64,000 nucleotides of DNA, from the NCBI GenBank assembly GCA_963580285.1, contig OY757010.1:153284714-153348713 (forward strand), written 5' to 3'. The position numbers and the translations under genes were made by a program. Shown here one piece after another: positions 21,587 through 31,079 of this stretch (positions within the stretch are counted from its first letter, which is position 1; every line of letters starts with the position of its first letter). The notes below the pieces were generated by a model. The model had not been told where the DNA came from, made no database searches, and was given only the letters and a program-made list of their open reading frames with translations. This DNA comes from Lucinisca nassula (Eukaryota; Mollusca; Bivalvia; Lucinida; Lucinidae).

Positions 21587-21799
21587 TATTTAAAAGATAG
21601 CTTTATTTGTTGAAGCTTTAGCAGTTTTGTCATGCTTTAAGCAATCATGCTTTATGAAATACGCCACATCATTGAAAAGTTGTATGGCTTCAGAAATGTG
21701 GGCATAAAGGAAAATTGAAACATATTCAGAACAGGGTTTCTTCAGCCTGCCTGAAAAAAAAATCATTTTCCTTCACTTGTAACACACAGTTACGCATTC

Positions 21800-21962
21800 A
21801 AAGATAGTACCGTAAAATTTAGAAAAATTCGGATACCTTGAGGACTTGGTGTAATTCTGAATTTGTTTCTGATCTAGGTCTGCACTATTTGCTTAGACTT
21901 ATCTGAACCAATACTTAGGATTCTTATGTTAATCAATTTGCGGAGATGCATTGGAATACAAA
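21800..21962. repeat. Fb-A2 with internal deletion
   Basis: It contains ATACCTTGAGGACTTGG and TGTAATTCTGAATTTG, then GATCTAGGTCTGCACTATTT and GCTTAGACTTATCTGAACC. The left hairpin arm is deleted. Confidence 0.6.
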
Positions 21963-21966
21963 CTCA

Positions 21967-22183
21967 TTAACCCAACCCCAAAAGGGGTACCTTGGCAAAC
22001 AGTGCAGGCCCAGATCTGACGCCGCAGAACGTGGCATCTAATCAGGGCCTGCACTATTTGCTAACAGAATTTTCCATCAAAAATAGAGTAAAATAAAAAA
22101 ATAGGCCTGTCCACCCCTTATATAACAAATGGACTAATCCAACATATAGCAATGGAAGAGTCCACTAGCATACAGTGGGTTAA
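21967..22183. mobile_element. Fb-A foldback
   Basis: TTAACCCAACCCCAAAAGGG to ATACAGTGGGTTAA, core GCAAACAGTGCAGGCCCAGA / TCAGGGCCTGCACTATTTGC around GACGCCGCAGAACGTGGC. ATATAGCAATGGAAGAGTCC in the right arm also appears in the copy at 51990. Confidence 0.8.
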
Positions 22184-22562
22184 TGGAGAAGTAAGAAAAA
22201 TTATCCACAAAATTCCTCCTTATCTGGAACTACCAGTTTACATCTAACGTTTCATGTTCATAAATGTTATAGTCCCATTCGTTAAAAACATTATTTTTTG
22301 AATTGTCTCAGTTTATACTGTTTGGATTGTATACATGTACATCAGAAAAAATAAGATGTAAGTTTTTAACCTGTTCATGTATTTGTCTACAGTGAATGTT
22401 AGTAAATGTTTTCTTCTTACATGTGTATTTCCATTTTGTGTCCAAATGTGTATATTTGTAAGCAGTACAGTAACTGCATAATATTTTTATCGACTTTGAT
22501 GATAATATTACATACCGGTAGGTAAATAATAGCTATTAGACGAATTGAGATGCACACTGGTT
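22184..22562. other. No recognisable feature
   Basis: AT-rich stretch of about 380 bp with no repeat family or gene signal that I can see. Confidence 0.4.
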
Positions 22563-22885
22563 TGTCATTATGAAAACATCCCTATTCAGCTATATTGAAA
22601 ATCTTACAGCAAATTTTCAAATAAAAAAATCTGATATTTTTTTTTATTTCTGAACAGAACATAGATTGTCAGTACTCGTTAGAAATGCCTTGGTGGGGTG
22701 AATAATCTAACGACTACCCACAATTGAAATAAGAAAAATAATGTATAGTCCTGTAAACCCCAGTTATACTATGTAAAAGTGAGGTTAAGGGGGTCAAAAG
22801 TATATAGGTGTGATGTAAATCATAACAAAGGTTCTGTCTCCGTGTGACCTTAGTTGGTAGTGGGATGTAAAACACAAATACACAT
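22563..22885. mobile_element. Fb-D foldback plus S1 fragment
   Basis: Fb-D runs from GTCATTATGAAAACATCCC to TATATAGGTGTGATG at about 22820 with a degraded core (CTCGTTAGAAATGCC). S1-like CAAAGGTTCTGTCTCCGTG and GTGGGATGTAAAACAC follow at 22825-22885. Confidence 0.7.
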
Positions 22886-23075
22886 TTTATAACAGGCAAT
22901 AAATGCAATGTGTAGACAACAAATCGAGAGCTCTGGTATCTCAGTTTTATGTTGGTAAACTTTTGTATGTTCCTACTTATGGTCAGTTGAAACTCAAACA
23001 CATTAGATTATCCATTGACTTTGCTGGCTCTTGTATCTCAGTCTGACTGGCTACATCTGACTGGTGATCAGGATC

Positions 23076-23540
23076 CAGTTGTTCAAAGCATTGTTATCTT
23101 AATGAGCTTGTTAATTGTCAAATTGTTAACTGTTCTAGTAAGTACAATACAGTAGAACTTCAATGGCTCGAACACCGATGGCTCGTTTCCCATGGCTGGG
23201 TCAAACCCATTCTTGAGCCCCTAGGGAAATCCTCTACATAAGAAATAGTGGGGGATAATTAAGGAGATTTTAGTCTTTTATCTTGCAAATGTATGCTGTG
23301 TGTGCTCATTAGAATCGCCTCGATGAGGCGATTCTAACGAGTACACACAGCATACATTTTCATTATTAAACACAGAAAAGATGACTAAAAGTATCTCGTT
23401 ATGCCTCCTGACAGTAACCTCAGTGGCTCGAACAGATTTTTGAGGTCCCAAAGGTGTTCGAGCCATTGAAGTTAGACTGTATCTAAAATTTTGTTATTTT
23501 TGCTGAAAAAAAAATGTGAGTAACTATTGGGATGCACTGA
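23076..23540. mobile_element. Fb-K foldback split by Fb-H
   Basis: CCAGTTGTTCAAAGCATTG to TCTAGTAAGTACAA lies on the left and TCTAAAATTTTGTTATTTTT with GCTGAAAAAAAAATGTGAG on the right. Removal of Fb-H plus one TA restores the sequence seen in the intact copy at 26133-26160 (AAGTACATTATCTAAAATT) except for one base. The right half is truncated. Confidence 0.8.
23150..23479. mobile_element. Fb-H foldback, complete, TA-flanked
   Basis: Inverted ends CAGTAGAACTTCAATGGCTC and GAGCCATTGAAGTTAGACTG are flanked by TA on both sides (23148-23149, 23480-23481). The centre is the palindrome CATTAGAATCGCCTCGATGA / GGCGATTCTAACGAGTACAC. Length is 330 bp. CAGT...ACTG ends with a TA duplication indicate mobilisation by a Tc1/mariner transposase (inference from established end and target preferences). 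Confidence 0.9.
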
Positions 23541-23664
23541 TAACTGGCTCAACATTCATATGAAAATATGATCCTGAATAGACTGAACTGAGTGTTCATA
23601 CTTGTTGCCTGTATGTTGTATTAATTGCCTATTATACTTGACAGATCAGTGTGAGTGTGAACCC

Positions 23665-23862
23665 ACCATGTAAACAAGTCTATGTAATGAGCACCCCTCT
23701 AAACGCCACTTTATATAGAGAAAACTGGAGTTTAGGGGGTTAAACATTATTTTGCTTATTTCTGCTCCAATACATAGGTTGTGGGTACTTGTTAGAACAG
23801 CCTCAGTGAGGCGGTTCTAACGAGTTCCAAAAACCTATGTTTGGTGTATAAATAAGTAAAAT
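23665..23862. mobile_element. Fb-D variant
   Basis: AACGCCACTTTATATAGAG, AACTGGAGTTTAGGGGGTT, then a palindrome ACATAGGTTGTGGGTACTTG / GAGTTCCAAAAACCTATGT around AACAGCCTCAGTGAGGCGG. Further Fb-D-like sequence (TTATATAGAGAATTC, GTATTGGTGTGTTTG) resumes at about 24095-24160, so 23863-24090 may be an insertion. Confidence 0.65.
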
Positions 23863-24090
23863 ATGATAAAAATTCATCAGAATAAGAAACGTTTTCGGGA
23901 TTTGAAAGAATGCACTATGTCACACGAATGTTATCTTAATGCAGTTTTAGAACAAAGACAATTAGCCTGCTACGTGAGAAAAAGATGTTGTATCTTGTAT
24001 AATTCTTTACCCAACATCAAAGACCCCAGCAAGACGGTGTATATGCACAGTCTTGCTGGAGTATTTGCTGTTTTCACATACAATTAACGG
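23863..24090 (+). other. Unexplained 74-codon open stretch
   Basis: This ATG-to-stop frame (start MIKIHQNKKRF, end GVFAVFTYN) is unique in the window and sits between two pieces of an Fb-D element. It contains charged segments and four cysteines but no motif I recognise. No splice sites or poly(A) signal support it. It may be inserted sequence of unknown origin or a chance frame. Confidence 0.25.
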
Positions 24091-24207
24091 AAACAAAATG
24101 AGCCTTATATAGAGAATTCTAATCCCTCAAAATAGCTGTATTGGTGTGTTTGTATATGCTTATTAATGGATTGTCTCCCTTATCAGGTGAAAATGTTTGA
24201 AACTTCG

Positions 24208-24636
24208 GGGCCCAGCTGTTCAAAGGAAAAGAAGTGATCAGTCAACATTAATTAACCAATTCAGTACCAGAAACCCCTAAAGGGGTACCTTGGCAAACAG
24301 TGCAGGCTCAGATCAGATGGCACAGAATGTAGCGTCTGATCAGGGCCTACACTGTTTGCAAAAAGTTAAGCCATTTCCCGAATAAATTTTGAAGAAAACA
24401 CAACCTGATACCACTAAATTTTGTAATGGACTCTTGCTATATTTAAGAAGGAAGATTCTATTTGGTACAAAAATGGTTAAGATATTGAAAGTTCATCAAT
24501 TCAATATGCCAAGACAAAAAACAACAATAACAAAAAAAAAAAAAAAAAAAAATGCCGAAAAAAAAGTCGATAGTTTCTCACTTTTTCCGCAAATATACCG
24601 CTATGTAAGCTAACAAGGTGTTGAACAGCTGGGCTC
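24208..24636. mobile_element. Fb-K foldback split by Fb-A
   Basis: The left end GGGCCCAGCTGTTCAAAGG and right end GGTGTTGAACAGCTGGGCTC are inverted. The interior is largely replaced by the Fb-A copy at 24249-24480 and an A-rich tract at 24530-24555. Confidence 0.7.
24249..24480. mobile_element. Fb-A foldback
   Basis: From TTAACCAATTCAGTACC to TTTGGTACAAAAATGGTTAA, core GCAAACAGTGCAGGCTCAGA / TCAGGGCCTACACTGTTTGC. It lies inside Fb-K. Confidence 0.8.
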
Positions 24637-24639
24637 TCC

Positions 24640-25002
24640 TTATTATTGTTGCAGTGAACATGTAGTATCTTGAAAGATAAGCTGAAAGAGAACATGGCAG
24701 GTACAGTTCAGCAGTAACATTTACTTTTGGATGGCTTTATATAGTATGATAGTGAATGGTTGGGGTGTTATATTTTATATTTGTTTTCAGTTATCTGCTT
24801 ATGGATAGTTAACTTTGTTATTTATATACATTTCCATGACGATGTATGTGATTTTAATGCATTCATAATGAATAATACATGTACCATTTATTAATCATGC
24901 AATGAAGGCTTTACTTCTAGACTGCAAAAAGTGTTTGAAACACCATAAAAGGGCAGTTGAGATTTGCTTGGATGAGGTAATTAATTGTCATCGTGTAAAA
25001 GT
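24640..25002. other. No recognisable feature
   Basis: AT-rich and unique by eye. A motif TAGACTGCAAAAAGTGTTTG (24918) recurs in similar form at 25218, on the other side of the Fb-G copy at 25003. Confidence 0.4.
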
Positions 25003-25192
25003 TTAACCCTTGTCATGCTGAAATAAATAATTGCCACACCCATTTCTGACTATCAGCCAATCAAATTGCTTGAAATAATGTTTGCATTCTAATTCACAAA
25101 CTTTATGACAGATGATTAGATGGCTTCTACAGATTCTGAAGTTATCTGAACTTGATCAACACGGTTGTCGTGATCAATGGGACAAGGGTTAA
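25003..25192. mobile_element. Fb-G foldback
   Basis: TTTAACCCTTGTCATGCTG to GGGACAAGGGTTAA, with CAATTGCCACACCC-like and GACTATCAGCCAATCAAATT blocks shared with 25304 and 25773. The core has lost its CAAACAGTG arms. Confidence 0.7.
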
Positions 25193-25303
25193 ACATGGAA
25201 TGAAGGCTATTCTTTTAGACTGCAAAAGTGTTTGAAACACTATTATAGGTGAGTAGATATGCTTGACTGAAGTAATTTCCACCTACCGGGTAGTTAAATT
25301 AGT

Positions 25304-25504
25304 CTAACTCTTTTCCTGCTGAATAAATTAATTTTGCCACAATCATTTCTGACTATCAACCAGTTAAACTACTTTATATAATATCATCATTTAAATTTGC
25401 AAAATAATTGATAAACAGTACAGATCCTGATCAGATTCAGATGGCTTCGGAGCTATACTGTTTGTACAGGTAGTGTTATCATGGTTCAGCAGGAGAAAGG
25501 TTAA
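25304..25504. mobile_element. Fb-G foldback
   Basis: TAACTCTTTTCCTGCTG to TTCAGCAGGAGAAAGGTTAA. The core retains AACAGTACAGATCCTGATC and GAGCTATACTGTTTG. Confidence 0.75.
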
Positions 25505-25524
25505 CTTGGGAAAAGATCCGGACC

Positions 25525-25742
25525 CAATTGTTCAAAGCTAAATAATTTTGTCACTTAACATTTCTTTAAAACTTCAGTCATTCAGTACAGGTCAAAATAT
25601 AATTTTGTTTTTTTTGCTGGTTTGTTTTGAAAAGCTACTTACTTTTCAGCAAAAATACCACTTCACTTCACTTACGAGAATGGTTAATATTTTGGCCATT
25701 ATTGAGTCTGTTAAGCTACTGCGGCTTTGAACAACTGACACC
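25525..25742. mobile_element. Fb-K foldback
   Basis: ACCCAATTGTTCAAAGC and GGCTTTGAACAACTG are inverted ends; the middle shows TTGCTGGTTTGTTTTGAAAA and TTTTCAGCAAAAATACC. Confidence 0.75.
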
Positions 25743-25772
25743 AGTATTCCAGGCAATATGAATCCAATCTGG

Positions 25773-25986
25773 CTTAACACTTCTTTTGCTGAATATTCAT
25801 TTAAGCCACACCCATTTTTGTCTATGAACCAATCAAATTACTTGATGTAATTTATTGCTACAAATTCATAAACTGAATGCCAAACAGTGTAGATCCTGAT
25901 CAGATGGCTTCTTCAGAAGCCATCTGATCTGGATCTACACTGTTTGCAAAGATAGGGGTTGTCGTGAACAGCAAGATAAGGGTTAA
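25773..25986. mobile_element. Fb-G foldback, best core
   Basis: TTAACACTTCTTTTGCTG to GCAAGATAAGGGTTAA. The core is near-perfect: CAAACAGTGTAGATCCTGAT, CAGATGGCTTC / GAAGCCATCTG, and GGATCTACACTGTTTGC. Confidence 0.85.
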
Positions 25987-26064
25987 GGCTACTCCTAAAG
26001 AATTTGCTTCTTTGGAGCTAATTGATGTCTTTCAACCTTTACCACTCTCTAGACTTATTCAGCT

Positions 26065-26308
26065 GGGGCCAGTTGTTCAAAGCATCGTTAGCTTAACGAG
26101 CTCGTTAGTGGTCATTTTGTTAACTGTTCTTGCAAGTACATTATCTAAAATTTTGTTATTTTTGCTGAAAAAATGTGAGCAGCTTTTGCATTTGCAAAAG
26201 CTGCTCACATTTTTTCAGCAAAAATATTAGTATTTTCACCATATTGAATGATCAAAGTTTTAACGATACGTTAGCTAACAACATCGTTAGTTTTGAACAA
26301 CTGGTCCC
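26065..26308. mobile_element. Fb-K foldback, intact reference copy
   Basis: Inverted ends GGGGCCAGTTGTTCAAAGC and TTTTGAACAACTGGTCCC, then CGTTAGCTTAACGAGCTCG. The centre is an almost perfect hairpin (GCTGAAAAAATGTGAGCAGC, then TTTTGC, against GCAAAAGCTGCTCACATTT). Length is 244 bp, non-coding. Confidence 0.9.
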
Positions 26309-26317
26309 AGATGACAA

Positions 26318-26425
26318 ATTGTTGATATTTTCTTATTTTTCCCAGAAAACAGGAGAAACTGTCTCCTATGGAGACAATTTGTATGAGATTTCAAGTTGTG
26401 TTGTCTGGGAAAAATAGAAAACTAT
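26318..26425. repeat. Fb-C-like foldback
   Basis: TATTTTCTTATTTTTCCCAG on the left, AGAAACTGTCTCC / GGAGACAATTTGT in the centre and CTGGGAAAAATAGAAAA on the right form a hairpin. Confidence 0.65.
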
Positions 26426-26618
26426 TCAAAATGTCGTCTGCTGCACACACAAAAAAAAAAAATGCCCAGAATGCAGAGCGTTAAAATGCAAACTGCAAAC
26501 TCTTGCTGCTTGCTTGCTGTCTTTTGAGTAGGACGGGTTTCTACATGGGTGAAAATGAATTCATGAAACAGTAGCCTCTCTCTTGTAATTCTATCAAATT
26601 ATTCGAAAATTCGCTATG

Positions 26619-26727
26619 GCAACGTCAAATCAATGTCAGTGCAACGTCACGACGTTGATGTGACGTTGCATAAACGTCATGACGTTGCACCGACATTGAT
26701 GTGACGTCACCATTACGTCATGTGCCT
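26619..26727. repeat. ACGT-rich palindromic cluster
   Basis: GCAACGTCACGACGTTG followed by ATGTGACGTTGC and further CGTCATGACGTTGC give interleaved palindromes; TGACGT or ACGTCA occurs at least eight times in about 110 bp. TGACGTCA at about 26700 equals the consensus CREB/ATF site, but repetition suggests a repeat rather than an enhancer. A weaker relative lies at 62850-62895. Confidence 0.7.
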
Positions 26728-26797
26728 GTAGGGTTGATTCACATTCTTTTTCAAAATATTCTGTATTACCTGGTACTCAATATTCTGAAATAACCTA

Positions 26798-27032
26798 GGG
26801 ACCCAGCTGTTCAAAGCAGTGTAATGTGTTATCTTAACTTCTCAGTGGTATAAATATTAAATGGTTTAGCGATTTCAGATATTTTGCTGAAAAAAAATGA
26901 GAGTAGCTTTTGCACATGCAAAAGCGTTCACATTTTTTTTCAGCAAAAAGTTCAGCATATTTGCCATAATAAATTATCAATGTTTAAAGAGACGTTAACT
27001 AACAACATCTTAAGTTTTGAACAACTGGGCCC
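26798..27032. mobile_element. Fb-K foldback
   Basis: GGGACCCAGCTGTTCAAAGC to TTTGAACAACTGGGCCC, with hairpin GAGAGTAGCTTTTGC / GCAAAAGCGTTCACATT. Confidence 0.85.
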
Positions 27033-27379
27033 TACTTAAAATGTCTTTGCTACTGCCATTAATGGCCTTTGAGGCAAAGTTTATTCACAATAGGTGTGTA
27101 TTATAGATAGGTTTTTTCGGAAGTATGAATATTTATTTATATTATTTGTAATAGGTATTTTTAAACATACCAAATGGTCTATTAATATTTAAAGGTAAGC
27201 AGTGCTTTTCTCACATTCCAGAAATAAAAAAGAACTAAATGAACGAGTCATCGATTGACTTGGAAAAAAAAAAGAAAAAAAGAACAAAATGTTGCATATT
27301 GAAGATAAGAATTCTGCTTTTAGAAAAAGTAGTATTTTCTGTAACTACAAATTCCATGCATAATAATTTCTAGGGTTTT
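27033..27379. other. No recognisable feature
   Basis: About 350 bp, AT-rich, unique by eye, with A-rich tracts near 27270. Confidence 0.4.
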
Positions 27380-27600
27380 ACGGTAAAAATCCTAACAATT
27401 CAGCATCTTGAGCACTTTCTGTAATTCTCCTAAAATTTTAACAAACTTGTTGCACAATCCAGGAAGGAGTCCAAAAGGTGCAGACAGAATAGAATAGCAA
27501 ACAGTGTAGACCCTGATCAGACTGCTCCTTCAGGAGCAGTCTGATCTGGGTCTGCACTATTTGCTCAGGCATGTTAGGATCATTGGGGTAAGTAATGTGA
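27380..27600. mobile_element. Fb-A2 foldback
   Basis: It aligns with 10785-11010 through GTAATTCTCCTAAAATTTTA, then the hairpin CAGACTGCTCCTTCAGGAGC / AGTCTGATCTGGGTC and CTATTTGCTCAGGC. Confidence 0.8.
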
Positions 27601-27729
27601 AACTACATTGACACAAACACTGTTGCCGTGCCTATCAAACTGCTTCAAACTAGTTCTCGAGTTACTAGAGCATACTTCTCATGGCTTCAGATAAGAAAAG
27701 GGAAAATAAGTTACCTTAAATGTTTGCTG

Positions 27730-28038
27730 TTTTGTTTGTTTGTTTTGGAGTTTAATGGCCCAGTCAACACTATTTTAGGTCATTTTTTAGCCAGTCAGTT
27801 TACCTATCCACACTTTTCCTGGGCAGGCTTATACTTAAGCGGTTAACCAGTTCAGTGCACATTCTTTTGCCAGAAACTGACAACTGCCCTTCTTGGATCA
27901 GCGGAAGGGAGAGAATGAGTGTAGAAAAGATTTCATGATCAATCTCCACGAAAGAATGTTGCCAACCCCGGCAGGTATTGAACCCGCATCCGCCTGATCA
28001 CCAGTCCGAAGCGCATCCAACTGAGCTACCGAGGCCGG
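27730..28038 (-). mobile_element. S2 SINE with 13-bp target duplication
   Basis: The minus-strand head (GCCGGCCTCGGTAGCTCAGT) is at 28038 and the (CAAA)n tail at 27730. TAAATGTTTGCTG at 27717-27729 and TAAATGTATGCTG at 28039-28051 differ at one base. The right flank is Fb-H sequence, so the SINE inserted into an Fb-H element. Confidence 0.85.
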
Positions 28039-28674
28039 CTAAATGTATGCTGTGTGTACTCATTAGAATCACCTTATAAATGTTATTCAAATGAGTTCAC
28101 ACAAGCATTTACGTTAAATAGAAGATAAAAATAAAATTCCTAAATTGTTTTCATTATGATTCCTGACTGGGTGTTATGATAAGACCTCTGTGGCTCAAGA
28201 ACAAGGTTCAAATTTTTAAGTCCTTAATCGACCGGACCCATTAGGGCTTGAAGAAATAAAGTGGCTGCATGATGCTTCCAAGCAGAGCTGATCCGACCGC
28301 AAACGATAAACCGCTTAGAGCCCGGCAGGTATTTAACCCGCATCCGCCTGATCACCAGTCCGAAGCGCATCCAACTGAGCTACCGAGGCCGGCTAAATGT
28401 ATGCTGTGTGTACTCATTAGAATCACCTTATAAATGTTATTCAAATGAGTTCACACAAGCATTTACGTTAAATAGAAGATAAAAATAAAATTCCTAAATT
28501 GTTTTCATTATGATTCCTGACCGGGTGTTATGATAAGACCTCTGTGGCTCAAGAACAAGGTTCAATTTTTTAATTCCTTAATCGACCGGACCCATTAGGG
28601 CTTGAAGAAATAAAGTGGCTGCATGATGCTTCCAAGCAGAGCTGATACGACCGCAAACGATAAACCGCTTAGAG
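27967..28674. repeat. Recent 354-bp direct tandem duplication
   Basis: 27967-28320 and 28321-28674 are direct copies differing at only about five or six positions, for example TATTGAACCC against TATTTAACCC and CTGACTGGG against CTGACCGGG. The unit is a composite of the 5' head of the S2 SINE, an Fb-H remnant (TCATTAGAATCACC) and the first part of a P retroposon, ending at CCGCTTAGAG. The junction therefore joins P directly to S2. Confidence 0.95.
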
Positions 28675-28862
28675 GATCTTAGCCTGCCCAGGCAAACCAG
28701 TGCGAGTAGGAACATCCATGCTTATAAACCCTATTGGTTTCATCGGGCGGCAGGGCTTGAGATGTCATTTCATCTCAATGTCGGGTAAAAGTCCCACAAA
28801 ATGGGAAGCAACGTCTCCAAAATGATCTTTATAGTTTTGACAGGACTTTAAACATCAAATCA
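28591..28862 (+). mobile_element. P retroposon
   Basis: GGCTTGAAGAAATAAAGTGG, GCATGATGCTTCC, CCGCTTAGAGGATC, TGCCCAGGCAAACC, CTCAATGTCGGGTAAAAGTC and ACTTTAAACATCAAATC follow in the order seen in all P copies. Its 5' third also exists in the upstream tandem copy (28247-28320). Confidence 0.8.
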
Positions 28863-28869
28863 AACTGAG

Positions 28870-29112
28870 CCATTTAAGGGGAGGGGAACACCTGGCTGAT
28901 TTTCCGCCTTTTTTCAAAGGGAGACAACTTTTGGGACTTCCTTTTCCCTTTTCTATAAGCCCTGTCCCACTGAAACAGGGGTCTACTTTTAAAGGAAAGA
29001 ATTTCTCCTCAGGAGCAAATTCTTTCCTTTAAGAGTTGACCCCTATGGAAATGGGAGACAAAAATACTTTTGCAGCAGTTGCCTCCCCTGAAGGTGTTCC
29101 CATTCCCCTTGT
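28870..29112. mobile_element. Fb-B foldback, complete
   Basis: AAGGGGAGGGGAACACC and GGTGTTCCCATTCCCCTT are inverted ends; the hairpin is GGAAAGAATTTCTCCTCAGG / AGCAAATTCTTTCC. Confidence 0.85.
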
Positions 29113-29130
29113 CAAATTCTATAATTTTGT

Positions 29131-29581
29131 GGGCCCCGTTGTTCAAAGCATAATTAGCTAAATGAGCTGGTTTATGGTCAAAATCTAAACTTCTCTAGTA
29201 AGTAAATTATCTGAGACTGGTAATTTTGCTGAAAAAAAAATTGTGAGCAGCTTTTGCAACTGTCAAAACCCTTAACCCATTTTGTACCGGAAACCCCAAA
29301 AGGGGTAGTTTGCAAACAGTGCAGGCCCAGATCGCTGCAGAATGCGGCGTCTGATCAGGGTCTACACTGTTTGCAAAACATTCAGCCAATTTCCAAGTAG
29401 ATTTTGGAGAAAACACAACCTGACACCCCTAAATTTTGAAATGGACTCCTGTTATCATTTGGTACAAAAAGGGTTAAATTCCTGTATTTTATGCAAATAG
29501 TGTAGGTCCTGCAAGAGCAGCTAACATTTCAACCACAAGCAACTTCATAAAAAGAATGATGCTTTGAACAGTAGGACCTAG
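29131..29581. mobile_element. Fb-K foldback split by Fb-A
   Basis: GGGCCCCGTTGTTCAAAGC and GATGCTTTGAACAGTAGGACC are inverted ends. The element is interrupted at about 29271 by Fb-A. Confidence 0.75.
29271..29477. mobile_element. Fb-A foldback
   Basis: TTAACCCATTTTGTACCGG to TTTGGTACAAAAAGGGTTAA, core GCAAACAGTGCAGGCCCAGA / CAGGGTCTACACTGTTTGC around a shortened CGCTGCAGAATGCGGCG loop. Confidence 0.85.
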
Positions 29582-29799
29582 ATTTTGTTTCCAATATTCC
29601 AACACCAGAAAGCTCAACATTTTTATGCACAAAAGCAGTAGTGGCAGGGGTAATGTGTAGTGTCTTCAATGTCTTTACTTTCCCTTCTTTACCTTACATT
29701 ATGATTTTATTCCACCTAAGATTCAGCACTTGACACCAACTCAGCTAAGCCTAGTTGAAAGCTAGTGATGACTTTGGTTAACATTTTGGTTTAAGAAGC

Positions 29800-29975
29800 A
29801 AGTACACTACATGAATTTGTTGAGAAATTGTTAGAAGCCTTTGCAGTGCAAAAGCTACTCACATTTTTTCAGCAAAACTATTGCTGTGTCCAATAATCTA
29901 CTTGCTAGAATTGTTAACATTTTGACCACTAACAAGTTCTTTAAGCTAACAAGGCTTTGAAGAACTGGGCCCTGA
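29800..29975. repeat. Fb-K right-half fragment
   Basis: GCAAAAGCTACTCACATTT, TTTCAGCAAAACTATTGC and GGCTTTGAAGAACTGGGCCC match the right half of Fb-K. Confidence 0.65.
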
Positions 29976-30059
29976 CATCCTGAACGAACTGTATTTGACA
30001 GATACAAGTCTAAGTTTTGGGAAAATGGCTAAACATTCAAGGGAAGCAACTCATTTCAA

Positions 30060-30290
30060 AATAGAGGTTTTACATCCCCTGAAACTATTTAGGTAATTTT
30101 GGAGATGTTGCTTCCAATTTTGTAAGGCTTTTACCCAACATTGAGATGAAATGACATCTTGAGCTCTTCTGCCCAATAAACCACTAGGGTTTATGGAGCG
30201 GTTCTACTTGCACCTGACTTTTCTTGGGCAGGTTTAGACCTAAGCAGTTTTTCGGTATAAGCACCATAGGGGTGGAGGCAGTCTCCAAGG
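30060..30290 (-). repeat. P retroposon, diverged
   Basis: GAGGTTTTACATCCCCTG, GGAGATGTTGCTTCCAATTT, CATTGAGATGAAATGACATC and GGGCAGGTTTAGACCTAAGC follow P in reverse orientation, ending before the 5' part. Confidence 0.75.
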
Positions 30291-30295
30291 CCTAC

Positions 30296-30562
30296 TCTTA
30301 CTGGAAAGTCATGAGTCCTTCTTTTACTGGAAAGTCATTCTGTTTTTCAGTTGTGGCCTACTCTTAAGGGAAGTCGACCAGTCTGTCAATTTGGGCATAC
30401 TCATAAAGGGAAGAATTTGCTCCCAAGGAGCAAATTCTTCCCTTTATGAGTAAGCCCCTTTTCAGAGTTGGCTGTATACAAGGAAGAAAAAGGAAGTAAC
30501 AATTGTCTCCCTTGTATGTAAAAAGGGGAAATAACTCTTGAAGATGTATCCATTAGGTTTAG
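30296..30562. repeat. Fb-B foldback, expanded
   Basis: AAGGGAAGAATTTGCTCCC and GGAGCAAATTCTTCCCTTT form the hairpin. A CTACTCTTACTGGAAAGTCA motif is duplicated in the left arm. It ends GAAGATGTATCCATTAGG. Confidence 0.7.
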
Positions 30563-30784
30563 TCTTGTGCTGAATCATAAAGATTGTTTACTGTGATGCT
30601 AGAATAGAGATACAAAGATACTTTATTATTGATATACTCTGTTTTAATACTTTTTTTCTCTGTACATTTTGGTAAGAATTGATATAGATGTACATAGCCT
30701 GCTATATACAAATAAATCATTCATTATAACTTATGAGTTTATTATTTGTTCTTTTACCAGCTCATCCCAGACGGGACTGCCAAC

Positions 30785-30918
30785 ATTGTTGCTTGGAGAA
30801 TGATCCTGAAATATTTTCTATGGTCATTTTCTCCCTTCCCAAGAAGCTAAAGGTTGTGCACTGTACTGGTTATCTATTTGCTTACATATAAACTTGCCCA
30901 GGAAAAGGTGGATTAGGT
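30785..30918 (+). repeat. S2 SINE fragment
   Basis: In S2 sense orientation: GCCAACATTGTTGCTTGGAG, GATCCTGAAATATTTTCTA, GTGCACTGTACTGGTTATC and ACTTGCCCAGGAAAAGG. Both the tRNA head and the tail are missing. Confidence 0.65.
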
Positions 30919-31079
30919 GATTTGACCAGCGTGGATTAAATTCCAAATCAATTTTACCAGCTGTCCTGACCTTTTTAGCTCACCTGAGCCGAAGGCTCAA
31001 GGTGAGCTATTGTGATCGGTAAATGTCCGTCGTCCGTCGTGCGTCGTGCGTCTGTCAACAATTTACTTAAATGACATCT

